In this document: positions 53,150 through 62,438 of the stretch, one piece after another
Numbering within the stretch: the stretch's first letter is position 1
How the letters are laid out: each line of letters opens with the position of its first letter
Assembly (NCBI RefSeq): GCF_042676245.1
Contig: NZ_JBHTKA010000008.1
Coordinates: 558,001-622,000 of the forward strand
DNA from: Ohtaekwangia kribbensis
Lineage (GTDB): Bacteria; Bacteroidota; Bacteroidia; Cytophagales; Cyclobacteriaceae
DNA: 64,000 nt
Direction of reading: 5' to 3'
The notes under the pieces: generated by a model
Told to the model about the DNA's origin: nothing
What the model saw: only the letters and a program-made list of their open reading frames with translations
Databases searched by the model: none
Program-made: the position numbers and the translations under genes

Positions 53150-53860
53150 ATGCCTACAGGAAAATTATACCTCATACCAACGGTAATCGCAGAAGAAACA
53201 CAGCACGCTGTTATTCCTCCTCATATTCGGGAGGCGCTTCCTTCGATTCAACATTTTTTAGCAGAAGATGTACGAACTGCCAGGCGATACCTGAGTAGTT
53301 TAAAAGTATATCCGTCTATCGAACCGCTGAAGTTTGAAGTCCTCAACAAAGACACAAAGCCTGAAAGTCTCAAAACGTTCTTTCAGCCTATAACTGAAGG
53401 AAAGGATATAGGTGTGCTCTCTGAATCGGGTTGTCCGGGTGTGGCAGATCCCGGGGCGCTTGCTGTAAAGTATGCACATGAGAATGACATCCACGTGGTT
53501 CCGTTAGTGGGTCCATCATCATTATTGCTCGCGTTAATGGCTTCCGGGCTCAACGGACAGCGATTTGCCTTTCACGGATACCTGCCGATTGATGGTAAAG
53601 ATGCAGCTGCAGTTATCAGAACATTCGAGAAAGAATCACACACCAAAAATCAAACACAGATTTTTATTGAAACACCTTATCGTAATAATTCCATCATGAC
53701 TACGCTTCTTAAAAATCTTCAAGACAATACACTGCTATGTGTAGCGGTAAACGTTACCGGGGAAGACGAACGGATAAAGACACTGCCGGTTAAAAAGTGG
53801 AAGACGATGAAAACAGAGTTTCCGAAAAGCCCGGCGGTGTTTTTGTTTCTGGCTCAGTAA
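53150..53860 (+). CDS. SAM-dependent methyltransferase, RsmI-like (tetrapyrrole methylase family)
   Basis: A 236-residue methyltransferase of the tetrapyrrole-methylase/RsmI fold. Seen: GKLYLIPTVI, the SESGCPGVADPG motif, and VPLVGPSSLLLALMASGLNGQRFAFHGYLP, followed by FIETPYRN. RsmI methylates C1402 of 16S rRNA; Bacteroidota often carry this shorter variant as well as canonical RsmI, so the exact target is uncertain. It is followed by metK, the gene that makes its cofactor, after 89 bases holding the metK promoter. Confidence 0.85.
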   Translation: MPTGKLYLIPTVIAEETQHAVIPPHIREALPSIQHFLAEDVRTARRYLSSLKVYPSIEPLKFEVLNKDTKPESLKTFFQPITEGKDIGVLSESGCPGVADPGALAVKYAHENDIHVVPLVGPSSLLLALMASGLNGQRFAFHGYLPIDGKDAAAVIRTFEKESHTKNQTQIFIETPYRNNSIMTTLLKNLQDNTLLCVAVNVTGEDERIKTLPVKKWKTMKTEFPKSPAVFLFLAQ

Positions 53861-53880
53861 ACACTATTGAAATGCTGGAG

Positions 53881-53911
53881 TTTGGGGTTTACACTTTTCA
53901 ATCTAAATTTG
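53881..53911 (+). promoter_or_regulatory. full Bacteroidota-type promoter of metK
   Basis: TTTG at 53881-53884 (-33) is followed after 19 bases by TAAATTTG at 53904-53911 (-7, TAnnTTTG). The spacing and both elements match the Bacteroidota consensus, and the metK ATG lies 38 bases downstream. It is the best promoter I can see in the window. Confidence 0.65.
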
Positions 53912-53949
53912 ACGCTGCAAAATTGTACTAATCAATAAAATAATTTCAT

Positions 53950-55206
53950 ATGCCTTATCTATTCACCTCTGAGTCGGTATCCGAAGGCCATCCCGACAAA
54001 GTCGCTGACCAAATCTCTGATGCTCTTATCGATTACTTCCTGGCCTACGATCCATCTTCTAAAGTTGCATGTGAAACACTTGTTACTACCGGACAAGTTG
54101 TACTGGCTGGCGAGGTGAAATCTGAAGCCTACCTGGATGTGCAAGACATAGCACGCGAAGTAATCCGCAAGATCGGATATACCAAGAGCGAGTATATGTT
54201 CGAAGCAAACTCCTGCGGTATACTCTCGGCTATTCACGAGCAATCGCCTGATATCAACCAGGGTGTTGTGCGTAGAAAGAAAGAAGACCAAGGCGCTGGC
54301 GATCAGGGTATGATGTTCGGTTATGCCACTAACGAAACCGACAACTACATGCCGCTTCCATTGGAGCTTGCTCACATGCTATTACGCGAACTTTCTGCCA
54401 TCCGTAAAGAAGGTAAAGTAATGACATACCTGCGCCCGGATGCAAAATCGCAGGTTACAATTGAATATAGCGATGATAACAAACCTGAGCGTATCGATAC
54501 CATTGTAGTATCTACACAGCACGATGACTTCGATAAAGATGCCAAGATGTTGAAGAAGATCGAAGATGATATCATCAACATCGTTATCCCACGCATTACT
54601 AAAAAACTTCCGAAGCGTGTTCAGAAGCTTTTCGGAAATGACATCAAGTATCATATTAACCCTACAGGTAAATTTGTTATCGGTGGACCACACGGTGATA
54701 CAGGTTTGACTGGTCGAAAGATTATTGTTGATACCTATGGCGGTAAAGGTGCCCACGGTGGTGGCGCATTCTCTGGTAAAGATCCTTCGAAAGTAGATCG
54801 TTCTGCAGCGTATGCTACACGCCACATCGCTAAAAACCTGGTGGCGGCTGGTCTTTGTGACGAAGTTCTTGTACAGGTAGCTTATGCTATTGGTGTTGCT
54901 CAACCGGTTGGTTTGTATGTAAACACCTACGGCACTTCTAAAGTAAAAGAAAGCGATGGCGAAATCGCGAAGCGTGTTGCCAAGATATTCGACATGCGTC
55001 CTTACTTTATCGAACAACGCTTTAGCCTACGCACCCCTATATATGCAGAAACTGCTGCTTACGGACACATGGGTCGCGAATCAAAAGTTGTTGACAAAAT
55101 CTTCAACAAGGGTAAGGCTAACGAGAAGAAAGTGAAAGTTGAGTTGTTCCCATGGGAAAAACTTGATCACGTTGACCAGGTGAAAAAAGCATTCAAACTT
55201 GCTTAA
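53950..55206 (+). CDS. metK: S-adenosylmethionine synthetase
   Basis: This enzyme makes S-adenosylmethionine from methionine and ATP. Seen: ESVSEGHPDKVADQISDALID (ATP/Met site near residue 8), the GAGDQGMMFGYA motif and the P-loop-like GGAFSGKDPSKVDRSAAY. The full length of 418 fits Bacteroidota MetK. It has its own promoter and terminator; no SAM riboswitch is visible in its short leader. Confidence 0.97.
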   Translation: MPYLFTSESVSEGHPDKVADQISDALIDYFLAYDPSSKVACETLVTTGQVVLAGEVKSEAYLDVQDIAREVIRKIGYTKSEYMFEANSCGILSAIHEQSPDINQGVVRRKKEDQGAGDQGMMFGYATNETDNYMPLPLELAHMLLRELSAIRKEGKVMTYLRPDAKSQVTIEYSDDNKPERIDTIVVSTQHDDFDKDAKMLKKIEDDIINIVIPRITKKLPKRVQKLFGNDIKYHINPTGKFVIGGPHGDTGLTGRKIIVDTYGGKGAHGGGAFSGKDPSKVDRSAAYATRHIAKNLVAAGLCDEVLVQVAYAIGVAQPVGLYVNTYGTSKVKESDGEIAKRVAKIFDMRPYFIEQRFSLRTPIYAETAAYGHMGRESKVVDKIFNKGKANEKKVKVELFPWEKLDHVDQVKKAFKLA

Positions 55207-55233
55207 TGCATTTGTGAAACTTTGATAAAAAAG

Positions 55234-55265
55234 AAAGGCGGTGAGAAATCATCGCCTTTTGTTTT
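55234..55265 (+). terminator. intrinsic terminator of metK
   Basis: AAAGGCGGTGA (55234-55244) pairs with TCATCGCCTTT (55249-55259) with one G-T pair around GAAA, followed by TGTTTTC. It faces the convergent acyltransferase gene. Confidence 0.75.
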
Positions 55266-56120
55266 CTAGTTCTTTTTCAAATGCCGGGTCTTCCAACGAT
55301 TATGCGACCATAACCAACCGGAAGGATTCTCATAGATTATTTTTTCAACCGCCTTGATATAGTTTTCAATCAGTGTAAAGTCTTCTTTGGCATGAGGAGG
55401 CTCCGCTATATTCACAAAGGACGCTTCGTAATAACCGCGCTTTATTTTTCGAACCTGCGCATATACCACCGGGTATTGTGTAAGCACTGCAATTTGATGT
55501 GCTCCCAGAAAAAACACTGTATCCTGATTAAGAAAGCGGGTTTGATATTTTTTATCCTTTTTAAGTCCGGGATATTGATCGCTTACAATAGCGATGCCGC
55601 GAAGTATATCTTTTCGTCTGATGAGCTCACGGGCAACATCCGATCGTTTTATAGGATGTGCGCCAAAACGCGTACGGCACAGTAACGAGAATCGATTAAA
55701 GAACTCACTGCTCTGTTGCTGGTATACAAAATCAACAGGTACAGGCAGATTAAAATTACCGGAAGAAAGCAGCCATTCCCAGTTGAACTGGTGAGATGAA
55801 AGAATAAGTACCGACTGATTTTGTTGTTTATACTTTTCAATGGCGCTAACATCTCTGAAAAGCATTCGCCTGGCTAATTCTTCTTTTCGAATGGAATAAA
55901 GCTTTAGTGTCTCAACTCCATAATCACACAGGTTGACATAGAATTGCTTTTCAATTTTTTTAAGCTCCTGTTCTGTTTTATCAGGAAAAGAATTCCGCAG
56001 ATTTTTCTGTACCATCTTTCTCCGGTAGCCTACAACACGATAGGTAATAAAGAAAAGGAAATCAGAAATAGCATACAGTACACCAAAAGGTAATCGCGAT
56101 AATAGACTGATTACAAACAT
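55266..56120 (-). CDS. LpxL/HtrB-type lysophospholipid/lipid A acyltransferase
   Basis: A 284-residue membrane-associated acyltransferase with an N-terminal hydrophobic helix. The catalytic HxxxxE motif is in SSHQFNWEW near residue 110; other family segments are GIAIVSDQYP and the C-terminal WLWSHNRWK. It probably adds a secondary acyl chain to lipid A (LpxL-like) or acts on a related lipid. It is divergent from the SDR gene. Confidence 0.88.
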   Translation of the reverse strand: MFVISLLSRLPFGVLYAISDFLFFITYRVVGYRRKMVQKNLRNSFPDKTEQELKKIEKQFYVNLCDYGVETLKLYSIRKEELARRMLFRDVSAIEKYKQQNQSVLILSSHQFNWEWLLSSGNFNLPVPVDFVYQQQSSEFFNRFSLLCRTRFGAHPIKRSDVARELIRRKDILRGIAIVSDQYPGLKKDKKYQTRFLNQDTVFFLGAHQIAVLTQYPVVYAQVRKIKRGYYEASFVNIAEPPHAKEDFTLIENYIKAVEKIIYENPSGWLWSHNRWKTRHLKKN

Positions 56121-56218
56121 TGAAAGTAAAGTTCTCGTGGCAAGTTAAGAATTCAGTAATTCAGTCTCCTCTTCATGGCGCTATATCTCATTGTGCTCAG
56201 TAATTTTTATTTTGCAGC

Positions 56219-57028
56219 ATGAAAAATAAGGTTGTCATCATTACCGGGGGATCTTCCGGTATCGGAAAAGCAATGGCTGAAAAATTCGGACGTGAAGGGT
56301 CTAAAATTCTTATCACCGGCCGAAACAAAGAGGAGCTTGCAAAAGCAACGGAAGAACTTCGTCAAAACGGAATTACTGTTCAATCATTTCAGGCCGATGT
56401 TAGTGTGGAGGAAGACAACCGTAAAATGGCAGAAGAAGCTATCAAACATTACGGAACTATAGATGTATTGATCAATAACGCAGGTATTTCCATGCGCGCA
56501 CTCTTTTCAGAAGTTGATATAGCTGTTGTGAAAAAAGTAATGGATATCAATTTTTACGGTGTGCTATACGCTACTAAATATTGCCTTCCGGAAATCACCA
56601 AGAACAACGGCTCGATTGTGGGTATATCTTCCATTGCCGGCTTTCGCGGTTTGCCCGGGCGCACCGGATATTCTGCGTCTAAATTTGCGCTGAACGGTTT
56701 TCTGGAAGTATTGCGCACCGAACTTTTAAAAACAGGAGTACATGTGTTAACAGCATGCCCTGGATTTACGGCCTCTAACATTCGGAAGCGGTCGTTAACA
56801 AAAGACGGAAGTCAGCAGGGAGAGTCGCCACGGCAGGAAGAAAAAATGATGACGGCCGAAGAATGTGCCGAACATATATACAACGCTACGGTTAAACGCA
56901 AACGTACCCTGGTCTTAACGACACAGGGTAAGCTTGCAGTATTTCTAAATAAGTGGTTGCCAGGACTGGCAGATAAGATGGTCTACAACGTAATGGCGAA
57001 GGAAGCCAACGCTCCCATCCGTAAATAA
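56219..57028 (+). CDS. short-chain dehydrogenase/reductase
   Basis: A 269-residue classical SDR. NAD(P) binding: GGSSGIGKAMA at residues 9-19; NNAGIS near 86; catalytic Ser near SSIAG and Tyr-x3-Lys in YSASKFALNG. A C-terminal hydrophobic patch (residues about 232-260) suggests membrane association. The substrate is unknown. It is divergent from the acyltransferase and convergent with the transglutaminase gene. Confidence 0.9.
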   Translation: MKNKVVIITGGSSGIGKAMAEKFGREGSKILITGRNKEELAKATEELRQNGITVQSFQADVSVEEDNRKMAEEAIKHYGTIDVLINNAGISMRALFSEVDIAVVKKVMDINFYGVLYATKYCLPEITKNNGSIVGISSIAGFRGLPGRTGYSASKFALNGFLEVLRTELLKTGVHVLTACPGFTASNIRKRSLTKDGSQQGESPRQEEKMMTAEECAEHIYNATVKRKRTLVLTTQGKLAVFLNKWLPGLADKMVYNVMAKEANAPIRK

Positions 57029-57031
57029 CCT

Positions 57032-58942
57032 TTACGTTTTACTCATAAACACCAGTTTGGTGTTGTCCGCTTTATTGATGTTACGATAAAATTCGGTGAG
57101 CTCTTTGTAGGTCTCTGCCGGATACTCGCCTTTGTTCATTCGCACTCTGCGAATGTATAGAAGACTGCCCTGATCAACTGTGAACGTTGATTCATACTCA
57201 CCAAAGCGCGATTTTACTTTTGCAGGCTCCGGCAAAAACTCAGGATATATACCTTCTGGTAAATGATAGCGAACGGTATCAAGATCGGTATAGGCCGTAC
57301 GTAACACTACGTTCGTCTTGCGCGATTCCAGTTTCTCCGGAATATAGGTTGATCGGTTCATCAGGTTGGGCGTCAGAAATATTCGTTTGCCACTTACCGT
57401 TGCAAAACGCTTCAGTGTAAGATCAAGGTTAACCACGGCAGCCGGAATCTTGTCTTTATGATTCGTCATGTTAAAATTCACGATGTCGAAAGCTGGTATT
57501 TCGGTGTTATCCTGCACCCATTCTTTCTGATCATCATATTTACCATTCACAATGAAGTTGAGATCACCGTTTTCGTATTGAAGACCGCGATAGGTCGTTT
57601 TAACTTTTGCTTTGGCATCTCCGGTTAGTTCTACAAAGACATCTGCTGTACGTGATTGTGTGTTTTGGTCGGCAGTATATACCGGGGTTCTGATAAGTTT
57701 TCCTCCGTTCTCGGTGATCATCAATGCATGGCGACCACCGGTAAAGCTTCCCATATAGCCAAATGGGTTTGTCTGACTCGTACATTCCAGCCACAACGTA
57801 TCTTTCTTATCAGGAACTGCTACAATAGCATGATTGAATTGTGAGCTCGGGAAATTTATATCGATATCCGGAGAGTCTTCGCCTGCACGAATAAGTATAT
57901 AATTTGCTTTCACACCTGCAGCATCCAGCATAGATACCATATAATTTGAAAGTGCTTTGCAATCGCCATAACCGTTTTGCTCCACGACCGATGCGGCAAA
58001 AGGCTGGTAGCCACCTATACCAAGCTGAATACTTACGTAGCGGGTTTTACCCTGCAGATATTCGTAAAGTATACGCACTTTCTCTTCCGTTGTAGCAGCA
58101 TTCTTTGTCAGCTCCTGAACTTTCTTTTTAGTGGCTTCCGGCAAAACATTTTTATCCTTATTGAGCAGCGTTATCCACTTTCCGAAATTTTCCCACGAGT
58201 CCATTCTACCAGCATAATTATCAAACTCAAAAGCCTGTGGTGCTGTTGAAATGTTTGGAATTATCTGATCGAGATCTGGACTTAAGCGCTCAAATTTTGC
58301 CGGTTTAACGTTTTCAAAATTCCACTCCAGTACTTCTCTTCCATCCAGACTGAACGTTTTCGGCTCCTGGATTTTAAAAAGTTTATAACGTGGTTTCAGA
58401 GCAACGGGATAGGCCAAGGTATATTTCGACTTCTGGATCGAGATCTCGTCATCTTCATATAAACGAAAGTCCGGTATAAAGAACAGACACTTTTGTTCTG
58501 TCTCATATTCAAACTCAACGGTATATGGGTATGTGCCTTGCGACAGGTCAGCTCTTTTCAAGCGATTATCACTATAAAGGGAGAAGCCATCAAAAGCGCT
58601 CTGGTCATATATATCACTTTGCTTTAATTTTTTGATGACGTTACCGGCAGCATCATACGCAACACCCTTGAATGATTTTACAACATTGAACTTATCGTAA
58701 CCGATAACTTCCTTGCCATAACTTTTAGCGTTGGAGTTAAGAATGGTAATGACAACGCGATAATACGTAGTAGAGCTGCTAACCGAATTAATTTCGAATC
58801 TCAATTCCTGCTCGCGTATAACGGCATACATACCCGTCTTCATATCTTCCGGTATAGCGCTTACCGGGTACTTTGGATCTTCTTTGGCAAAAACAGCTGC
58901 ACACGAAAACAGAACTAAAAGCAACGATACAATTCTTTTCAT
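57032..58942 (-). CDS. exported DUF3857/transglutaminase-like protein, catalytic residues mostly present
   Basis: A 636-residue protein with a signal peptide ending AVFAKE. The N-terminal DUF3857 domain (about 50-240) is followed by a transglutaminase-like core: Cys in NGYGDCKALSNYM (near residue 330) and His in SQFNHAIVAV. The third catalytic position is Glu (LWLECTSQ) instead of the common Asp. The C-terminus is a beta-rich DUF2569/DUF3858-like region. These exported Bacteroidota proteins may act as peptidases or crosslinking enzymes. It follows the paralogue at 58956-60896 after 13 bases, in one operon. Confidence 0.87.
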   Translation of the reverse strand: MKRIVSLLLVLFSCAAVFAKEDPKYPVSAIPEDMKTGMYAVIREQELRFEINSVSSSTTYYRVVITILNSNAKSYGKEVIGYDKFNVVKSFKGVAYDAAGNVIKKLKQSDIYDQSAFDGFSLYSDNRLKRADLSQGTYPYTVEFEYETEQKCLFFIPDFRLYEDDEISIQKSKYTLAYPVALKPRYKLFKIQEPKTFSLDGREVLEWNFENVKPAKFERLSPDLDQIIPNISTAPQAFEFDNYAGRMDSWENFGKWITLLNKDKNVLPEATKKKVQELTKNAATTEEKVRILYEYLQGKTRYVSIQLGIGGYQPFAASVVEQNGYGDCKALSNYMVSMLDAAGVKANYILIRAGEDSPDIDINFPSSQFNHAIVAVPDKKDTLWLECTSQTNPFGYMGSFTGGRHALMITENGGKLIRTPVYTADQNTQSRTADVFVELTGDAKAKVKTTYRGLQYENGDLNFIVNGKYDDQKEWVQDNTEIPAFDIVNFNMTNHKDKIPAAVVNLDLTLKRFATVSGKRIFLTPNLMNRSTYIPEKLESRKTNVVLRTAYTDLDTVRYHLPEGIYPEFLPEPAKVKSRFGEYESTFTVDQGSLLYIRRVRMNKGEYPAETYKELTEFYRNINKADNTKLVFMSKT

Positions 58943-58955
58943 AGAGGTATATCTC

Positions 58956-60896
58956 TTATTTACGTTTTAACACAATCTGTTCAGATTGCTTGGCAACAAC
59001 TTGGTTATAGAACTCACGGAGGTGCGGGTATTCATCTTGTAAAAACAGCGCCTTGTTGATTTGCAGCATGCTGATTACGTTGAGTACATTGCCCGTTTGC
59101 GAAATGTTATAGCTGAATTTGGCTGCGTTGCCTGGCAATACAATGACTTTTGGTTTTGGAAGTTCATCTACCGCATATCCTTCCGGTAAAACAATTTTAC
59201 ACATATAGGTTCTGTCTGCCGGACTACCAAAGTCAACCGGGTATTCACGCTTCTCGTGCTTGAATATATTTTCCTTTACTTGTGAAGTAACGTAGGGGTT
59301 CAGATATATAACATTACCAGCCAGTGTGCAGTGTTCGCTGATGATGAGCTCGTGAAGTTGTTTCGCGTTTTGATCTATCTCCTTCAGATTTTGGAATTCG
59401 CTCTTCTGAATTTCCCACGTTTTATCTTCCAGGAATTTTTTCAGATAGTCCGTCTCGCCTTTTGCAAAGTAATCTTTACGAACACGGTGTGCATCGTATC
59501 CATCAAAAGTATAATTCACCTTACCGGTTAGTTCGCCAGACTCTTTCAAAACAAGATCACTGCTTACGACAGTCTTAGATTTTGCCTTCGCATCCAGGCT
59601 AATCCAGCCGTGATTTATTTTAGATATAACAAGACCTTGCCCATTCAGGCATCGTTCCGGTAGTATACCTATTGGTAAATATTTGTCTGTTGCGTCAAGC
59701 AATAAGCGTTTGTCTCCAATTTTCACAGTACAGATCACATAGTTAAACTGTTCTTCCATCGGATACGTCTCGCGAACAAAACCGTGGTCACGGGTACTAA
59801 GCAGCATCATCTCTACCGGAAGATCTGCTTTATCCAACATGGCACCTAATAGCAGATTAATATCTGCAGTTGTTCCTTTCTTACTTTCAAATACCTTCTT
59901 AAGATTATCGGTATACTTGTCTTTCACGCCATCCCACTCCATGTTATTGCGTACGTAGCTAAAAATCGCTGCAGCTTTTTGTTGTGGGTCCGTAACTCCT
60001 GTCGTGATCTCTTCTACTTTTTTCTTGAGGAAGTTTGATCCGGAAATAGCTTTACCGAAACTTTCACTTTCCAGCAACACCGTATTGAGCTTTGACCATG
60101 TACCCATGATTTCTCTTACCGGCTGACCAGGAAAACTGATGTGCGATAAGGCCAGATTGATCTTTGAAACATAGTCATCTTCACACGTCATGAATGGTTC
60201 TTCTTTAAAGGCTGGTACATCTTTCGATATCCAGTGGTGTGCCTGAATCTGGAAGTCAGAATTGGCTTTATTCTTTATCTCGTATGATGTAGGCGCTATA
60301 TATCCCTGCATATACTTTTCGAAGAAGAAAAATTCCGGAAACATCGCCCAGTACTCACTCCAGCGAACCGGGATGTCGTATTGAAACTGCCAGTTCGGGA
60401 AGTTGGAAAGAAATTCAGATGTAACGGTATAGGAATATTCTATAACAGAACCTTCCTTTACATTCGGCAATGTAAATTTCTGAAGGTTGATATTGCGATT
60501 AAACTTCTCTTTGAAGATACCGTCCTTCGACATGTCGGTTTCAACAATTTTACCATTTTCAAGGTTGTAAGTTGTTGCTTTCAGTTTTGTTACGCGTTCT
60601 TCGGCAGAACCCGAATGGTATAGGGGTATACCGGCATCGGCCCAACTCATACCTTCTTTCGTAAGAATTTTGATACGAACGTGTCGTTCAAAAACGAGCG
60701 AAGCATTTATGGCGGTAACCGAAACATAGGCTTCGCCATAATCTACGAGCATCACAGCAGCGGCAGATGAATCCTTATCGTAGACCTTCATCTTCAGGTC
60801 TTCCAACGGGATGTCGCCAAATTTAACAGGAGATTTCTGCGCACAGACTATATGCACAGAGAGGGTGGCCATGAGGCCAAGCATTAAAGCTCTCAT
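58956..60896 (-). CDS. exported DUF3857/transglutaminase-like protein, degenerate active site
   Basis: A 646-residue paralogue of the downstream gene, with a signal peptide ending VCAQKS and the same DUF3857-plus-transglutaminase layout. The aligned active site has lost its key residues: the GDC motif is replaced by KKGTTADIN (no Cys), and the His position is Tyr (QFNYVIC). Only Asp (LLLDATDKY) remains. It is therefore probably catalytically inactive and structural or regulatory. The frame opens at a TTG (60905), but the ATG at 60896 starts the signal peptide. Confidence 0.85.
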   Translation of the reverse strand: MRALMLGLMATLSVHIVCAQKSPVKFGDIPLEDLKMKVYDKDSSAAAVMLVDYGEAYVSVTAINASLVFERHVRIKILTKEGMSWADAGIPLYHSGSAEERVTKLKATTYNLENGKIVETDMSKDGIFKEKFNRNINLQKFTLPNVKEGSVIEYSYTVTSEFLSNFPNWQFQYDIPVRWSEYWAMFPEFFFFEKYMQGYIAPTSYEIKNKANSDFQIQAHHWISKDVPAFKEEPFMTCEDDYVSKINLALSHISFPGQPVREIMGTWSKLNTVLLESESFGKAISGSNFLKKKVEEITTGVTDPQQKAAAIFSYVRNNMEWDGVKDKYTDNLKKVFESKKGTTADINLLLGAMLDKADLPVEMMLLSTRDHGFVRETYPMEEQFNYVICTVKIGDKRLLLDATDKYLPIGILPERCLNGQGLVISKINHGWISLDAKAKSKTVVSSDLVLKESGELTGKVNYTFDGYDAHRVRKDYFAKGETDYLKKFLEDKTWEIQKSEFQNLKEIDQNAKQLHELIISEHCTLAGNVIYLNPYVTSQVKENIFKHEKREYPVDFGSPADRTYMCKIVLPEGYAVDELPKPKVIVLPGNAAKFSYNISQTGNVLNVISMLQINKALFLQDEYPHLREFYNQVVAKQSEQIVLKRK

Positions 60897-61016
60897 AAAC
60901 AACAAAGGCAGGTTAGTTAGATTTATTTGTTCCGTAAGTATAAAAAAAATTAGTGCAACTTTATCGATTCTTTTTGCAGCTTCGGGCTGCGTTTAACACT
61001 TAACTATTTATTCAAA

Positions 61017-62390
61017 TTGGCGAAAGCGAAAACAACCTACTTCTGTCAGAGCTGCGGGTACGAATCTGCCAAGTGGCTTGGCAAGTGTCCATCGTGCAGT
61101 GCATGGAATACGTTTGCTGAAGAATTAGTAACCAAGGAAGAGAGCAACAAGAATGAGTGGCGACAGGAATCTTCGCGCGCCAAGTCAATAAAGGCAAAAG
61201 CGCTATCTGAAATTGAAGCAACAGCCGAAGCGCGCATCCATGCCGGAGATGATGAGTTGAACCGCGTATTGGGCGGAGGCATTGTTCCCGGTTCGCTCGT
61301 GTTGATTGGTGGCGAACCCGGCATCGGTAAATCAACACTCATGTTACAGGTAGGGTTACAACTGAAATCGCTTCGTGTACTCTATGTATCCGGTGAAGAA
61401 AGTGAGCAACAAATCAAGATGCGGGCCGACCGCCTTGGCAACTCTTCCAAAGGTTTTTATATACTTACCGAGACCAATACCAAGAATATATTTCTGGCAA
61501 TCGAATCGCTGCAACCCCAACTGGTTATTATCGATTCGATACAAACTTTATACTCTCCGCTGATGGATTCCGCTGCGGGAAGTATAGGACAAGTCCGGCA
61601 ATGTGCCGCTGAACTCATGAAGTTTGCCAAAGAAACAGAGACCCCTGTTTTTCTGATAGGCCACATTACTAAAGATGGCATGCTGGCAGGTCCGAAAGTA
61701 TTAGAACACATGGTCGATACCGTTTTGCAATTTGAAGGCGACAGACATTTAGCCTATAGAATTTTGCGTACAACCAAGAACCGTTTCGGCTCTACTTCTG
61801 AAATAGGAATTTATGAAATGCTGGGCACAGGACTTCGTGAAGTTACCAACCCATCGGAAATTTTAATTTCACAGAAAGACGGACAACTGAGTGGTGTTAC
61901 CATTGGCGCAACGATAGAAGGAAACAGACCTTTACTGATCGAGATACAATCGCTGGTGAGCCCGGCATCATACGGTACGCCACAACGCACCCCTACCGGT
62001 TTTGATCAGAAGCGATTGAACATGTTGCTGGCCGTACTTGAAAAACGTTGTGGCTTTCGCATGGGTACGCAAGATGTATTTTTAAATATGGCGGGCGGTA
62101 TAAAAGTAGAAGATCCTGCTATCGATCTCGCAATCTGTATTTCCATTATATCCTCCATGGAAGAAATTCCAGTGTCTGATAAAATATGTTTTGCAGCAGA
62201 GATCGGGCTGGGAGGAGAGCTTCGTGCAGTCAACCGGATCGAGCAACGTATTTCAGAATCGGAAAAACTTGGATTTGAAGAGATCTATATTTCCAAGTTC
62301 AATCAAAAATCAATAGACCTGAAGAAGACTAATATACAGGTAAAGTCGTTTGGCAAATTAACCGAAGTCTTTCAGGAGCTATTCGGTTAG
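61017..62390 (+). CDS. radA: DNA repair protein RadA
   Basis: A 457-residue RecA-like branch-migration protein acting in recombinational repair. A four-Cys zinc finger (CQSCGYESAKWLGKCPSC) opens the protein; Walker A is GGEPGIGKST (98-107), the RadA-specific KNRFGST is near residue 256, and the C-terminal Lon-type domain is complete. The start is TTG at 61017 (TTGGCGAAAGCG), which is needed to give the MAKxKT start typical of the family. No better ATG exists. Confidence 0.95.
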   Translation: MAKAKTTYFCQSCGYESAKWLGKCPSCSAWNTFAEELVTKEESNKNEWRQESSRAKSIKAKALSEIEATAEARIHAGDDELNRVLGGGIVPGSLVLIGGEPGIGKSTLMLQVGLQLKSLRVLYVSGEESEQQIKMRADRLGNSSKGFYILTETNTKNIFLAIESLQPQLVIIDSIQTLYSPLMDSAAGSIGQVRQCAAELMKFAKETETPVFLIGHITKDGMLAGPKVLEHMVDTVLQFEGDRHLAYRILRTTKNRFGSTSEIGIYEMLGTGLREVTNPSEILISQKDGQLSGVTIGATIEGNRPLLIEIQSLVSPASYGTPQRTPTGFDQKRLNMLLAVLEKRCGFRMGTQDVFLNMAGGIKVEDPAIDLAICISIISSMEEIPVSDKICFAAEIGLGGELRAVNRIEQRISESEKLGFEEIYISKFNQKSIDLKKTNIQVKSFGKLTEVFQELFG

Positions 62391-62438
62391 TTTTACTTCA
62401 AGTAACAAAGAGATATTCACTATATATTTTCAACAATT

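Noticed and set aside
53861..53949. SAM riboswitch in the metK leader
   Set aside because: The gap is only 89 bases and holds a promoter; no stem pattern of a known SAM riboswitch is visible.
54382..55017. 211-residue minus-strand reading frame
   Set aside because: Antisense shadow of metK, which is a highly conserved gene.
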